Shown: positions 1 to 9,188, numbered from the stretch's first letter. The stretch is 64,000 bases of DNA from Nitrospira sp. (GCA_018242685.1 JAFEBM010000042.1:1-64000); one strand, 5' to 3'. A program made the numbers and translations. Notes: generated by a model not told the origin, from the sequence alone.

Positions 1-889
1 AAGTTTGATAACAATTCCCTCATCAAGATCGGACAAACAACTGGAGAGTAATATCGAGTTAAAACTCCAACTTCTTCGGGGTTTAACCCCTGTATCGTAG
101 ATTTGTCGAACAACAGGATAGGTCCCATTAGACAACCATGAAATGCTAGCGGTTATGGAATGGAGGTCGCCCCATGGACTGTGGTGCTTGATTCGCCATG
201 ATTAGGCTATCGCAATGTATAAGGAAATTCCAAGCAACTGGTTTCCATACTGCGACGAAACACAGTGATCAAGTTGCCTCATTGCGGACAGAAACAGGGA
301 CATTCACAATTTCTGGGATCGGAGAAATACGAAGAAGTCGCCCATCTCGAAGGCTCTGGTCAAGGGCAAATACGCCTCCTCACGCGCCGCGACTCTTCGG
401 AAAAAGGAGAGACGCGTGCTTACGAACTGATTGGTCTCTCCACTATCCACGCGCGGCTGGAGTCGCATCCCAGTTGTCATCGTCGACAGTGTCGGCCCTC
501 ACCTGAGCCGCACCAGTCACCCATCAGGATCAAAGCGAGCATAAGTCAAGTTGGGGTCATGCTTGTTCTGTGCATTCCGCTGAGCGAATCATAAGCCAAT
601 GGCTCACCCACTCCCGGCGTACTCTACCACCTCACTGCGCGCAGCGAATGAACCGCGATTCGGTCTCGCCTCTCCTCTGCGTCGAGTTGGGCGAAAGTCA
701 ATGGTCAGGCAAGACCTCAATATACACACGAAGTCTTTCGTCGACCTAGGCCCAGTTCGTGCTCCTTGGTATGTCTAAAACTCGCGGAATTTCACTGGCC
801 GGAACAACTAAAGGGGGTTGAAGCAACTGACAGGAGTCGAGAATCATTTTGAGGAACCCGCGTGAAACGGTTGTCTGCCGAAGAAGTGA
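1..889. other. Gene-poor stretch, no supported gene
   Basis: I find no convincing coding sequence here. Two overlapping reading frames of about 100 codons (198-506 and 265-594) overlap each other in different frames, lack a clear ribosome binding site, are rich in Arg, Ser and Pro, and show no recognisable motif. The stretch may hold decayed remains of the gene whose tail follows at 890-1228. No tRNA, repeat array or strong promoter was recognised. Confidence 0.5.
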
Positions 890-1228
890 AACATCGGCAG
901 GCTGAACGAGAGCACAGTCTTAGGCTTAGTTCCCGGACAGCGATACATTTTGCGAGAAATGCGTCTCTTGTTCGACGTCACGACAGACGAAGAGATCAAG
1001 GCTCACATCAATGTACTGGAAAAGGCTTTCCGTGGGCGTGTGACAAAGGCTCTCAACAAAGAATTAAACCTGTTACGTCGCAACGGCGTAACCGGCGAGA
1101 GTCTTTTGAAGACATTGGCCAATCGCTTCCACCAACACAACATGAGCGCTTGGATGGATCGCCAAGGCTCCTCGCCCGGTCATCCGATTCCAAAGATCGT
1201 TTGCAGCGAAGCGTTGGGCATCTCTTAA
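890..1228 (+). pseudogene. 3' remnant of a large protein gene, possibly helicase-like
   Basis: The frame is open from just after a TGA at 887-889 to a TAA at 1226-1228, giving about 112 residues. The sequence has protein-like composition: an acidic-basic helical stretch (LLFDVTTDEEIKAHINVLEK), then a basic segment, and an ending PIPKIVCSEALGIS. It looks like the C-terminal part of a larger enzyme rather than a free small protein, because no good start with a Shine-Dalgarno sequence is present and upstream codons also read like protein (STVLGLVPGQRYILREMR). A helicase C-terminus is my best guess and is weak. An alternative is a small hypothetical protein starting at ATG 950. Confidence 0.4.
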
Positions 1229-1283
1229 GAAGCCGCACTGTGCCAGCCTCCGCGAAGTGTTTTATATGATTCAATACAGATGA

Positions 1284-1312
1284 TTGACTCAGTATCGTTT
1301 CTGATTTATTCT
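1284..1312 (+). promoter_or_regulatory. Sigma-70-type promoter of the toxin-antitoxin operon
   Basis: TTGACT at 1284-1289 and TATTCT at 1307-1312 are separated by exactly 17 bases, close to the sigma-70 consensus. The antitoxin start is 33 bases downstream and preceded by GAGGTGA, a good ribosome binding site. The surrounding 60 bases are AT-rich compared with the neighbourhood. AbrB-type antitoxins commonly repress their own promoter, so autoregulation here is plausible. Confidence 0.5.
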
Positions 1313-1344
1313 TACTTTCTGAAATAATCCGTTGAGGTGACGAT

Positions 1345-1608
1345 ATGGCAGTTGTGAAAATGCGTGGGCGTGGACAAGTAACGATTCCCCAGTCATTGCG
1401 TAAAGATCTGCGCCTCGATGACGAGACGGTATTGACGGTCGTGAAAGCCGGCAATGTATTGCTGATGACGCCTCGTCCCTTACAAGTGGATCGTCTGGCC
1501 AAAGTCGCGCAGCAAGCTCTGAAGAAACAGGGCATTCGCATCGACGACGTGCTGGAGGATCTCAAGCGCCAGCGGACACGCTACAACAAAGAGCATTATG
1601 GCTCGTAG
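1345..1608 (+). CDS. AbrB/MazE-type antitoxin
   Basis: This 87-residue protein starts with a SpoVT/AbrB swapped-hairpin DNA-binding domain (residues 1-47). The signature is visible as KMRGRGQVTIPQSLRKDLRL, followed by the LLMTP strand. The C-terminal half (50-87) is helical and charged, as expected for the part that wraps around a partner toxin. It overlaps the following PIN-domain gene by 11 bases, the classic antitoxin-first organisation. It should bind the operon promoter as a dimer and neutralise the PIN ribonuclease. The start is supported by GAGGTGA about 6 bases upstream. Confidence 0.85.
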   Translation: MAVVKMRGRGQVTIPQSLRKDLRLDDETVLTVVKAGNVLLMTPRPLQVDRLAKVAQQALKKQGIRIDDVLEDLKRQRTRYNKEHYGS

Positions 1609-2047
1609 GTCTTGGCGTGCGTTTCTCGACACCAGCGCCTTGATCGCCGGTCTATTGTCTCCCACTGGAAGTGCGCATGAGGTCTTGCGGCTGTTCGAGA
1701 TCGGTGTCGTGGAGTTGATCGTGTCCCGCCAAGTGCTGGTCGAAGCCGACCGCAATCTCACTGCAAAGATGTCCATGCTTCTCGACGCGTACCATGAATT
1801 TCTTCGCCGTCTGAATCCGGAGGTCGTTGAAGACCCGAGTCGTGAGGCGATCAGCCAAGCCAGGCAGGTGATTCACCATGCCGATGCGCCTATCCTGGCA
1901 GCCGCCATTGAGTCGAGGGTAGATTATATAATTACGTGGAACACCAGGCACTTTCACAAAAAACCAGTCCAAGACTTCGTCTCGTTTCCCATCGTGACCC
2001 CGGCTGAGTTCCTGACGGCATTTCGCCGCGCGATTCTAGAAGAATAG
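1598..2047 (+). CDS. PIN-domain toxin ribonuclease (VapC-like)
   Basis: This is a 149-residue PIN-domain protein. The acidic metal-binding residues are recognisable: Asp in FLDTSALIAGL near the N-terminus, Glu in LVEADRNL at about residue 50, Asp in HHADAPILAAA at about 95, and the late Asp in VDYIITWNTRHF, all typical of PIN ribonucleases. These enzymes cleave RNA, often tRNA or rRNA, in an Mg2+-dependent manner. The start codon lies inside the antitoxin gene, so the two are translationally coupled. The pairing with an AbrB-type antitoxin supports a type II toxin-antitoxin module. The RNA target cannot be read from the sequence. Confidence 0.85.
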   Translation: MARRSWRAFLDTSALIAGLLSPTGSAHEVLRLFEIGVVELIVSRQVLVEADRNLTAKMSMLLDAYHEFLRRLNPEVVEDPSREAISQARQVIHHADAPILAAAIESRVDYIITWNTRHFHKKPVQDFVSFPIVTPAEFLTAFRRAILEE

Positions 2048-2457
2048 AGATTCAGCGGAGTGTCGCAAACGAGGGGTGGTCTAGACGCAAAGCCGGCCAG
2101 AGAAATCAGTACCCTGGGCGCTGGTAAACGTTCAGCCGCATTAAAGATGGTGTGCCAGCGTGTGCCTTCGCGGTGTCCGGTCAGCCACCGGAGATCGCAA
2201 TGGATGTCGTCGGAGTGGTAGGACTCGCATCAGAAGTGGAGTCTGGTATGCATAGTGACGTATTGAAAATCTGCGATGGTTCGAAGCTGAGATGGCTGAA
2301 ATAACCGGCGCGTGGATGTAGCCTCACGGTTCTACCTCTCGCACTCCTCTTTGCTCTGATTGCCCATAGGCCGCCGGGTGCAGGCGCTGCCGGGTAGTGT
2401 GTGAGCGCTGTGTAGCGCGATATAAATGGAGAGTGGAATGCAGCAACTTCCGTGCGT
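2048..2457. other. Intergenic stretch without a recognised feature
   Basis: About 410 bases lie between the toxin gene and the convergent esterase gene. I see no gene with coding character and no clear intrinsic terminator with a T-run. Confidence 0.5.
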
Positions 2458-3390
2458 CTATTGTTGGCGATCGAGAAACTTCAGGATGGCGTCTTCGAGA
2501 CTGAATCCGGGTATGGACTTCGGCCATGCATGGCCGCCTGTGGCTGAAACCACGACGGTCAATTCCGCTCCCTTGGCGCAAGAGTGATCCCGCCGAGTCA
2601 CGCCCTCAGCCATCTTCTGCTCATTCGGGCTGTCGCAGCCCAACATCCGCGCCATGCGTGCTTCTGCATCGAGAAAGGGAAGGGGTGGCGCATTCCAGGC
2701 GCGTTTCTGTTTCGGTGCGAATGAGGCATCGAAGGCGATATTGTCGTCGTCTCGGGTGTGGATCAGAAAGGCTGAGATCCCCTGGAGGATGGTCGGTTGG
2801 TCGGCAAACATAGCCGATGAAATCACCACGATGCCACGGACCTTTGTCCGCAGAGTAGCCGGCCATCGATAGGCGACCATGCCGCCGTTGGAGTGGCCCA
2901 TGAGGAAGATCCGTGAGCGGTCCACGGTTGCCTGTGCAGCGATGGTGGCAATGGCTTGATCGATATAGTCGCCTTCATCGATCTTGGCGGTCATGGCATA
3001 GGCGCAGCAATGTGCACCGTTCCAGGTGCGGAGGTTCTGACCATCGCGACGGGAAGAACCATTCATGAACGCCACGGCATAGCCACGGCTCAGGAGCAGG
3101 TCGGCGAAGGAACTGGACCGCCGGGCCATAAACTGGGCGCTGCCGCCACCGCCATGGAATATCAGAACCAGCGGTTGTGGTGTGCCAATCGGTTGCGCAC
3201 GCAAGATCAGCTCGCGCTCGACGCCGTCGGAAGTGACTGTGAATACGGTGTTGGAAGGCACGCGGTCCGCCGCTGATACTCCCATGGCGCAGACGGCAAG
3301 GGTGAGGCCACCGATCACCGCGAGAACCCCTTGCATTGTTATCTGCATCGTTCGAGTCAGAAGTCGAGTGTCAGAAATGAGGATTGACAT
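2458..3390 (-). CDS. Exported PHB-depolymerase/feruloyl-esterase family hydrolase
   Basis: This is a 310-residue alpha/beta hydrolase of the LpqC/PHB-depolymerase family. The N-terminus has arginines then a hydrophobic segment ending CAMGVSAADR, which fits a Sec signal peptide. The oxyanion-hole strand LVLIFHGGGGSAQF and the nucleophile elbow GHSNGG (Ser in the G-x-S-x-G motif) are clear. A late His in GGHAWP and an Asp in the TRDDDN region can complete the triad. It probably acts in the periplasm or outside on ester-linked polymers or small esters. A second ATG at 3348 would start the signal peptide directly but lacks basic residues, so the longer start is preferred. It lies last in the minus-strand run, 60 bases after the CDF exporter gene. 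Confidence 0.75.
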   Translation of the reverse strand: MSILISDTRLLTRTMQITMQGVLAVIGGLTLAVCAMGVSAADRVPSNTVFTVTSDGVERELILRAQPIGTPQPLVLIFHGGGGSAQFMARRSSSFADLLLSRGYAVAFMNGSSRRDGQNLRTWNGAHCCAYAMTAKIDEGDYIDQAIATIAAQATVDRSRIFLMGHSNGGMVAYRWPATLRTKVRGIVVISSAMFADQPTILQGISAFLIHTRDDDNIAFDASFAPKQKRAWNAPPLPFLDAEARMARMLGCDSPNEQKMAEGVTRRDHSCAKGAELTVVVSATGGHAWPKSIPGFSLEDAILKFLDRQQ

Positions 3391-3450
3391 GTGTCGTGGC
3401 GTATTTTCGGCTTTGCCTCTCCATCAACGACGATCCGAGAATCGACAAAA

Positions 3451-4425
3451 TCAGTGATGGTGCGCGAAGGTCTGTGTTTCGTGGTGGTGCCCGGTCAGCT
3501 TCCGAAGGTCGCAATGGATGTCGTCAGGATCGGAGCACTCGGTTTCCAGTTGAATGGTCATGTGTTTGATGCCGAAGTCCGTCGTGATCCGGTTCTGGAT
3601 CAACTGCAGTAATTCCAGCGGGGTGCGATGCTGTTCGATCATGACGTGGCTGGTCAGCATGACCAACCGAGGTTCGACCGCCCAAATATGCAGATCATGC
3701 ACGTTCTTCACGCCGGGGATGGCTTCCATCGTGGCTGCGACATGGGATGCACTGATGCCCGGCGGTGTCGATTCCAATAAGACCTCCATCGATTCTTTGA
3801 AAATTGGCCAGGCTCCTCGGACGATCACGCCGACCACCAGCAAGCTCACGAGGGGATCCAGGACCGTCCAGCCAGTCAGGAAAATGGCCGCACCACTGAC
3901 GATGACACCGAGAGAGACCCACGCATCTCCTACCATGTGCCAGAATGCGCTCCTGATGTTCAGATCGTCCTTCGCTCCGTGCTGAAGTAACAGGGCAATC
4001 CCGAGATTGGCCACGAAACTGATGGCGGCTACGACCATGACCCACCCACCATCGACCGGAACCGGTTGCAGAAGTCGCTTCACCCCGACGAGCGCGATGC
4101 CGAGTGCGGTCAATAGGAGGATAAAACTGTTGAGAAAAGCCGCGATGATGCCGGCACGGTGGTAGCCGAAGGTTCGGCTCTCGGAAGCTGGGCGTGCTGT
4201 GAGGAGATGGGCGTACAGCGCCAGAAAGAGCGACCCTTGATCGACGAGATTGTGGCTTGCGTCGCTCATGAGCCCGATGCTGTTGAGGAGCCAGCCTCCG
4301 ACGAACTCGGCCGCAATGATCACGGCATTGATGGCCAAGGCCAGCTGGAGCCGAGATCGAAGAAGTGTGTATGAGCCTAGTGCCGTCATCAGTGACAGTT
4401 TCGCATGTGTTTGGGGATGCAGCAA
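3451..4425 (-). CDS. Cation diffusion facilitator, zinc-type efflux transporter
   Basis: This 324-residue inner-membrane protein has six predicted membrane spans (about residues 24-225) followed by a cytoplasmic C-terminal domain (about 225-300). The two metal-site motifs of Zn-type CDF proteins are present: H-x-x-x-D in SDASHNLVD in the second span and HMVGD in the fifth. The C-terminus is histidine-rich (GHHHETQTFAHHH), as in many zinc or cobalt exporters. The family exchanges cytoplasmic Zn2+, Co2+ or Cd2+ for protons. It follows the preceding gene by 38 bases and so is likely cotranscribed with it. Exact metal preference is not decidable from sequence alone. Confidence 0.88.
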   Translation of the reverse strand: MLHPQTHAKLSLMTALGSYTLLRSRLQLALAINAVIIAAEFVGGWLLNSIGLMSDASHNLVDQGSLFLALYAHLLTARPASESRTFGYHRAGIIAAFLNSFILLLTALGIALVGVKRLLQPVPVDGGWVMVVAAISFVANLGIALLLQHGAKDDLNIRSAFWHMVGDAWVSLGVIVSGAAIFLTGWTVLDPLVSLLVVGVIVRGAWPIFKESMEVLLESTPPGISASHVAATMEAIPGVKNVHDLHIWAVEPRLVMLTSHVMIEQHRTPLELLQLIQNRITTDFGIKHMTIQLETECSDPDDIHCDLRKLTGHHHETQTFAHHH

Positions 4426-4463
4426 GTCTTGCCGAAGGATTCCATCGAGGAAGTCGCAGTCGG

Positions 4464-5318
4464 CTACCGAACAGACTTGGGCGGGAGACGCTCGCTTAAC
4501 ACCGGATAGTTTGTTTGATCCATTCCTGAATTGCCTGTCGCCAGGTCAGTCGCGATCACTCGAAGCGTGATCCCGTCGGGAACTTCCTTCGACGGCGGCA
4601 CAAAGAACGGTGCTTCGAAGGTACGGCTCGCTTCGTCATAAAACAGTTGGAGTCGCTCGATGATTTTGCCTCCGATCAACACCTCTCCGTAAATACGGAT
4701 CTTCCGCGAGTCCCAATCTCCATGGGGGCGGACCAATGAGCCGGACAGGGTTCGGACTGAGGCTCGGAGTTTCACATCATCTTTTGCGATCAATGCTTCA
4801 CATGGCTTGGGCCGCTCGATCTGCACCAGGTAGCCGGAGAGATGCAGGACAATGCCGTCGTTCGTCAGGTCTTGTCCCGGGATCAACAGCAAGGTTGTGC
4901 TGGTCCTCTGTAGTGCAGCGGGATAGGCGAGCGGCCCTTCTGCGGAAATCTCCACTACCGTCGGTTTCTGCAGTTCCAACGTGGTGGTAAAGGCGGCAGA
5001 AGGACGAGCGCTGTAGATCGGCTCTTCCATCATATGGGGGGTGCGCATGATTTGATTCTGATCCCCTGATTCGCCCTGCTGCAGGCCGGTTGCCAGAATA
5101 TGGCCGCTGGCGACATCAGTAATCGTCACGCGCGCTCCACCGACTTCGCGGCCCAACACCATCGCCCCATGCGCGACGACCCGCACGAGCACTGTCGTTG
5201 GCTGAGGACCGTTGAGCGATGAATGGGGCAGAGTTTGGCTTTGGACGAGAAGCGGAGTGCAGGGAAGGATGATGAGCGAAAGGATCAATCGAAAGGGGAC
5301 CAGGGCTAACCGGGTCAT
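4464..5318 (-). CDS. Exported protein of unknown function, coupled to metG
   Basis: I do not recognise this 284-residue protein. It begins MTRLALVPFRLILSLIILPC, a typical signal peptide, and continues with beta-rich sequence, suggesting a periplasmic or envelope protein with immunoglobulin-like or carboxypeptidase-regulatory-like folds. Its start overlaps the metG stop in an ATGA (5315-5318), so it is translationally coupled to metG. A longer reading frame continues upstream through metG in another frame, but that part has no protein character, so the ATG at 5318 is chosen. The CDF gene starts 38 bases after its stop. Confidence 0.7.
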   Translation of the reverse strand: MTRLALVPFRLILSLIILPCTPLLVQSQTLPHSSLNGPQPTTVLVRVVAHGAMVLGREVGGARVTITDVASGHILATGLQQGESGDQNQIMRTPHMMEEPIYSARPSAAFTTTLELQKPTVVEISAEGPLAYPAALQRTSTTLLLIPGQDLTNDGIVLHLSGYLVQIERPKPCEALIAKDDVKLRASVRTLSGSLVRPHGDWDSRKIRIYGEVLIGGKIIERLQLFYDEASRTFEAPFFVPPSKEVPDGITLRVIATDLATGNSGMDQTNYPVLSERLPPKSVR

Positions 5319-7285
5319 TTCACCTTGGTACCAGGGTCCACTTCTTCTTGAATGGTGAGCAGCCCCTGTACATCGGCATCCCCTGCCGCGAGCACCATGC
5401 CCTGCGATTCGATGCCCATGAGCTTGGCTGGTTTGAGATTCGCCACGATGACGATGGTTTTGCCGACCAGCATGTCCGGCTCGTACTTCTTGCCGATACC
5501 GGCAACGATCTGGCGTTGTTCGGTGCCGAGCGACACTTGGAGCTTGATCAACTTCTCCGATTTGGGCACCCGCTCGGCGGAGAGCACCCTCGCCGTCTTG
5601 AGCTGTATCTTCATGAATTCGTCGATCGTGATTTGGGGTGGAGCCGGAGGCGCTGCAACGGCTGGGGCGGTGGGTGCTGCTAGGGTTGGTTGTGAAGGAA
5701 CAGATGATTCGGTCACTGGTCTTGCTCCCGGTTTTGATTCGATGCGTGGGAAAAGCGACGGCCCTTTCTGGATGAGGGTGCCTGGCTTCAGGCCACCCCA
5801 TTCGATCTTGTTTATCAGCAACGGGCTGGTGAATTCAGCGGAGATGCCCAGTTGAGAACAGATCGACTGCGCACTATTCGGGATCACAGGATACGCGGCT
5901 AGGCTGAGGCAGCGGAGCGTCTCTGCCATGGTGTAGAGGACCGTCCGGAGTGTTTCTGCGTCGCTGGCACTCTTAGCCAACGACCATGGCGCGGTCTTGT
6001 CGACATACTGATTGGCAAGCTGAACGACGTGCCATATGGCTTCGAGCGCCCGATTAAATTCCAGCTGTTCGAGGTGGCGCGGCAACACTTCGTTCAAGAG
6101 AGACAGCGTGGCTTGTTCCAGTTCTCGCTCTAATGAGCTAATCGGCCCCGGCGCGGGCAGCAACCCTGCCTGCGTCCGTTCGATGAGGGTCAGTGTACGA
6201 CTCAAGAGATTGCCCAGACCATTGGCAAGATCGCTATTGATTCGTGCAACCATTCCGGCAAACGAGAAGTCTCCATCTTGCCCAAAAGGCACCTCTCTCA
6301 ATAGAAAATAGCGAAAGGCATCTGCGCCGAAATCGTCGGCCATCTTGTTGGGATCGACGACGTTGCCACGGCTCTTCGACATCTTCTCGCCATCCACGGT
6401 CCACCAGCCATGGGCGAAGATGCTCTCTGGTAACGGAAGATTCAACGCCATCAGCATCGTGGACCAATAGACGGCATGTGTCGTGAGGATGTCCTTCCCG
6501 ACGAGGTGGACATTGGCCGGCCAGAATCGGCTGCCCGCTGGTTTTCCCCGGGGGAGATATTCTAAGGCGGACATGTAATTGACCAAGGCATCGAACCAGA
6601 CGTAGGTTACATAGCTGTTATCAAATGGCAATTCGATGCCCCAGGACAGCCGCGATTTCGGTCGCGAGATTGAGAGGTCTCCTAGCTTCTGGGTTTGCAA
6701 GAACCCGAGGACTTCGTTGCGCCGCGACTCTGGGCGAATAAAATTTGGATGTGTTTTGATGTGCTCGATCAAGCGGTCCTGATACTGCCCCATCTTGAAG
6801 AAGTAGTTGTGTTCGCTGAGCCGTTCGACGGGACGCTTACAGTCCGGACAGAGGCCGGACTCCACGTCTTTTTCGGTCCAGAACCGTTCATCGAAGGTGC
6901 AATACCATCCCGTGTAGGAATCCTTGTACATCAGCTTCTTGTCGTAGAGCCTATTCAGGTATTGTTGGACGATGGATTTGTGCTCTGGGTCCGTCGTCCT
7001 GATGAAGGCGTTATTCGAGACGTTCAGCTTCTTCCAGAGGGTCTCAAACTGCGGAGCCAGCTTATCGCAATGGGCCTGCGGGTCGATGCCGGACTTGGCG
7101 GCTGCCTGTTGCACTTTCTGACCATGTTCATCGAGGCCGGTGAGGAAGAACACCTCGCACCCTCGCAGCCGCCAGTAGCGCGCCAACACGTCCGCCGCTA
7201 CCGTGGTATAGGCATGGCCGATATGCGGCACGTCGTTGACATAATAAATCGGCGTGGTGATGTAAAAGGTGTTGTCTTTCGTCAT
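5315..7285 (-). CDS. metG: Methionyl-tRNA synthetase with fused C-terminal tRNA-binding domain
   Basis: This 656-residue class I synthetase charges tRNA-Met. The HIGH motif is at residues 21-24 (NDVPHIGHAY) and the KMSKS loop is in GEKMSKSRGN at about residue 305. A metal-binding knuckle region follows YCTFDERF and GLCPDCKRPVE at about 150. A Pro/Ala-rich linker at about 525-550 leads to a C-terminal OB-fold tRNA-binding domain (about 553-656) of the Trbp111 type. The fused arrangement is normal for many bacteria. It is expressed with holB upstream (36 bases between) and the exported protein downstream (4-base overlap). Confidence 0.97.
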   Translation of the reverse strand: MTKDNTFYITTPIYYVNDVPHIGHAYTTVAADVLARYWRLRGCEVFFLTGLDEHGQKVQQAAAKSGIDPQAHCDKLAPQFETLWKKLNVSNNAFIRTTDPEHKSIVQQYLNRLYDKKLMYKDSYTGWYCTFDERFWTEKDVESGLCPDCKRPVERLSEHNYFFKMGQYQDRLIEHIKTHPNFIRPESRRNEVLGFLQTQKLGDLSISRPKSRLSWGIELPFDNSYVTYVWFDALVNYMSALEYLPRGKPAGSRFWPANVHLVGKDILTTHAVYWSTMLMALNLPLPESIFAHGWWTVDGEKMSKSRGNVVDPNKMADDFGADAFRYFLLREVPFGQDGDFSFAGMVARINSDLANGLGNLLSRTLTLIERTQAGLLPAPGPISSLERELEQATLSLLNEVLPRHLEQLEFNRALEAIWHVVQLANQYVDKTAPWSLAKSASDAETLRTVLYTMAETLRCLSLAAYPVIPNSAQSICSQLGISAEFTSPLLINKIEWGGLKPGTLIQKGPSLFPRIESKPGARPVTESSVPSQPTLAAPTAPAVAAPPAPPQITIDEFMKIQLKTARVLSAERVPKSEKLIKLQVSLGTEQRQIVAGIGKKYEPDMLVGKTIVIVANLKPAKLMGIESQGMVLAAGDADVQGLLTIQEEVDPGTKVK

Positions 7286-7321
7286 AACGAAGAGAAGATA
7301 ACAGGTTAGGAATACCGATTT

Positions 7322-8350
7322 CTAGGCAGAGACTCCGGCGGGGACAAGGCTGAGCGCCTCGCGCAAGCGGAGGAACGTCGTTTCCAGCGCCATCTGCATG
7401 TTCAAGTGCCGCGTGGCTTGTTGTTCCGTCCGCTCGATGTCATTTAAGATGGTGAGAAGAGTGTCGACGTTCGCTCGTTGAGCGTATCGTCGCAGGTCGG
7501 CGAGTTGGTCGAGATGAAGGATCTGATCCTGATCTCCATCCACCATGACGATGACAAGATCACGGATCCATCGCGCCAGCCATGCGAGCGTTTCTTCTCC
7601 ACGGTCTGTCTTGGCCAGGCTTTCCGCTACCGAGAGGATGGTTCCACTCGACGTTAAGCGTTCCGGCTTCACCAACGTCAAGCATTCTTGCTGTCGTGCA
7701 CGAACTTCTGCAATATTCACCGTGAGCGCTTCTCCGATTCGGCCATCGGTGAAGACCGCCAGAAAACGAGCATCAGCAGGAGGAATCTCCTGCTTGAGGA
7801 TCAGCGCCGCTTCAACTTGCGTACGGGCGGGCGTCGTGAAACGGAGCGCTTGGCAGCGTGATCGAATGGTAATCGGAAGCGCATGGAGCCGGCTGGTGAC
7901 CAGGATGAAGAGACTATGGCCCGGAGGCTCTTCCAAAGTCTTGAGGAGCGCGTTGGCTGCCCCGATCGTCAGTCGGTCTGCGTCGTCAATCAAGCAAATC
8001 TTCCGTTCCCCGACGAGTGGTAGATAGACCAACTGTTGCTCGATCTCCCGCACTTGCTCGATTTTGATTTGCGGCGTTGCTGCGTTCGGGTCGGGCTCGA
8101 TGACGAAGTAATCCGGGTGTGTCCGCGCGGCGATCTGCAGGCAGGATCGGCAACGGCCACAGCTGTCCTGAACCTCCGTCTGCGAAGGCTGCTCGCAGTT
8201 GAGGGCCTGAGCCAGCCTCACGGCGGTCATCGACTTTCCGATCCTGGCTTCACCATAGAACAGATGGGCATGAGCCAAGCGTCCATTGCACAAGATCGCC
8301 TGAAGGAGGGAGATGGATTGCTCGTGGCCTGTGATATCGGCGAAAGGCAT
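7322..8350 (-). CDS. holB: DNA polymerase III delta-prime subunit
   Basis: This is a 342-residue AAA+ clamp-loader subunit. The start reads MPFADITGHEQSISLLQ. A Walker A-like loop, GEARIGKS, lies at about residue 33. A zinc-module cysteine set (CGRCRSC preceded by an upstream Cys) is at about 63-70. The acidic motif LIDDADRL and an SRC motif (SRCQALRF) are present, as is normal for clamp-loader delta-prime and gamma. It works with delta and gamma/tau to load the beta clamp during replication. The gene starts 3 bases after tmk, and tmk-holB pairing is widespread in bacteria. The C-terminal oligomerisation domain is divergent, as usual. Confidence 0.93.
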   Translation of the reverse strand: MPFADITGHEQSISLLQAILCNGRLAHAHLFYGEARIGKSMTAVRLAQALNCEQPSQTEVQDSCGRCRSCLQIAARTHPDYFVIEPDPNAATPQIKIEQVREIEQQLVYLPLVGERKICLIDDADRLTIGAANALLKTLEEPPGHSLFILVTSRLHALPITIRSRCQALRFTTPARTQVEAALILKQEIPPADARFLAVFTDGRIGEALTVNIAEVRARQQECLTLVKPERLTSSGTILSVAESLAKTDRGEETLAWLARWIRDLVIVMVDGDQDQILHLDQLADLRRYAQRANVDTLLTILNDIERTEQQATRHLNMQMALETTFLRLREALSLVPAGVSA

Positions 8351-8353
8351 GGG

Positions 8354-9028
8354 CTATCGGCGTTTCGATGTCGGTATGCGATAGGTCTTGAGCCAGTTCA
8401 TGACCAGTGCTTCTACGGCTTGTGCCACAGATTCTAGAGGTCGTGCGGAATCGATCACCATGATGCGTCGAGGTTCTCGTCGTGCCAACGCGTGAAATCC
8501 AGCACGGACTTTCCGATGGAACCGTTCGGTTTCTCGGTCGAGTCGATTTTCGGTAGCGGCGCGACCGCGGCGCCGACCGAGTCCGATAGATACGGGGACG
8601 TCGAAGAGCAAGGTGAGCTGCGGAGCAAGCTTTCCTGTCGCCCAGTCGTTCATCGTGCGCAACGCTCGGAGATCCAATCCCCGTCCGTACCCCTGATAGG
8701 CCATCGTTGAGTCTGAGAATCGATCGCAGACGACCGTCATCCCGCGCGCGAGTGCAGGTTTGATGACGTGATCCACATGTTGGCGTCTTGCCGCAAAAAT
8801 AAGGTAAGCTTCCGTTTCGGGGGCGATCGTTTCCACCGAATGGTCAAGCAGGATACTCCGCAGACGTTCAGCGAGCAACGTCCCTCCCGGTTCTCTGGTA
8901 TGCAGCACGTCAAGGCTTTGCGCGGTCAGCCGCTCACAAAGTCTTCGAGCTTGTGTCGTTTTTCCGCTTCCCTCACCACCCTCCAACGTGATGAAAATAC
9001 CCGTCGGTTTTCCAGACACTCTACCCAT
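8354..9028 (-). CDS. tmk: Thymidylate kinase
   Basis: This 224-residue kinase phosphorylates dTMP to dTDP. The P-loop GGEGSGKTT is at about residues 17-25, the base-recognition motif REPGGT follows at about 45, and the DRFSDSTMAYQG segment carries the DR(Y/F) motif. The C-terminus is basic. It is the first gene of the minus-strand operon that continues with holB and metG. An upstream in-frame GTG or TTG cannot be excluded, but ATG 9028 places the P-loop at a normal distance from the N-terminus. Confidence 0.95.
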   Translation of the reverse strand: MGRVSGKPTGIFITLEGGEGSGKTTQARRLCERLTAQSLDVLHTREPGGTLLAERLRSILLDHSVETIAPETEAYLIFAARRQHVDHVIKPALARGMTVVCDRFSDSTMAYQGYGRGLDLRALRTMNDWATGKLAPQLTLLFDVPVSIGLGRRRGRAATENRLDRETERFHRKVRAGFHALARREPRRIMVIDSARPLESVAQAVEALVMNWLKTYRIPTSKRR

Positions 9029-9158
9029 CGGCGATTTTCATTCCAGCCGTCATTGAGGAACGATCCTATGTCAGGTCTCGGCGAATAGCAAGACCGATAC
9101 CGTCATGGGATTTCATCGATGTTGGGCACATAACCCATTGAAATTTACAATAAAACGC

Positions 9159-9188
9159 TTGCGGGGTCTGTCCAGATCTTTGTAAGAT
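9159..9188 (+). promoter_or_regulatory. Possible promoter of the DUF502-glmU run
   Basis: TTGCGG (9159-9164) and TAAGAT (9183-9188) are spaced by 18 bases and lie about 40 bases before the DUF502 start, in the divergent gap with tmk. The match to the sigma-70 consensus is only partial. Confidence 0.3.

Noticed and set aside
198..594. Two overlapping reading frames of 102 and 109 codons
   Set aside because: Composition is unlike a folded protein, and there is no ribosome binding site or recognisable motif.
5319..5801. N-terminal extension of the exported protein inside metG
   Set aside because: The extension reads metG DNA in another frame, has no signal peptide and lacks protein-like character; the ATG at 5318 fits the signal peptide and the ATGA coupling.
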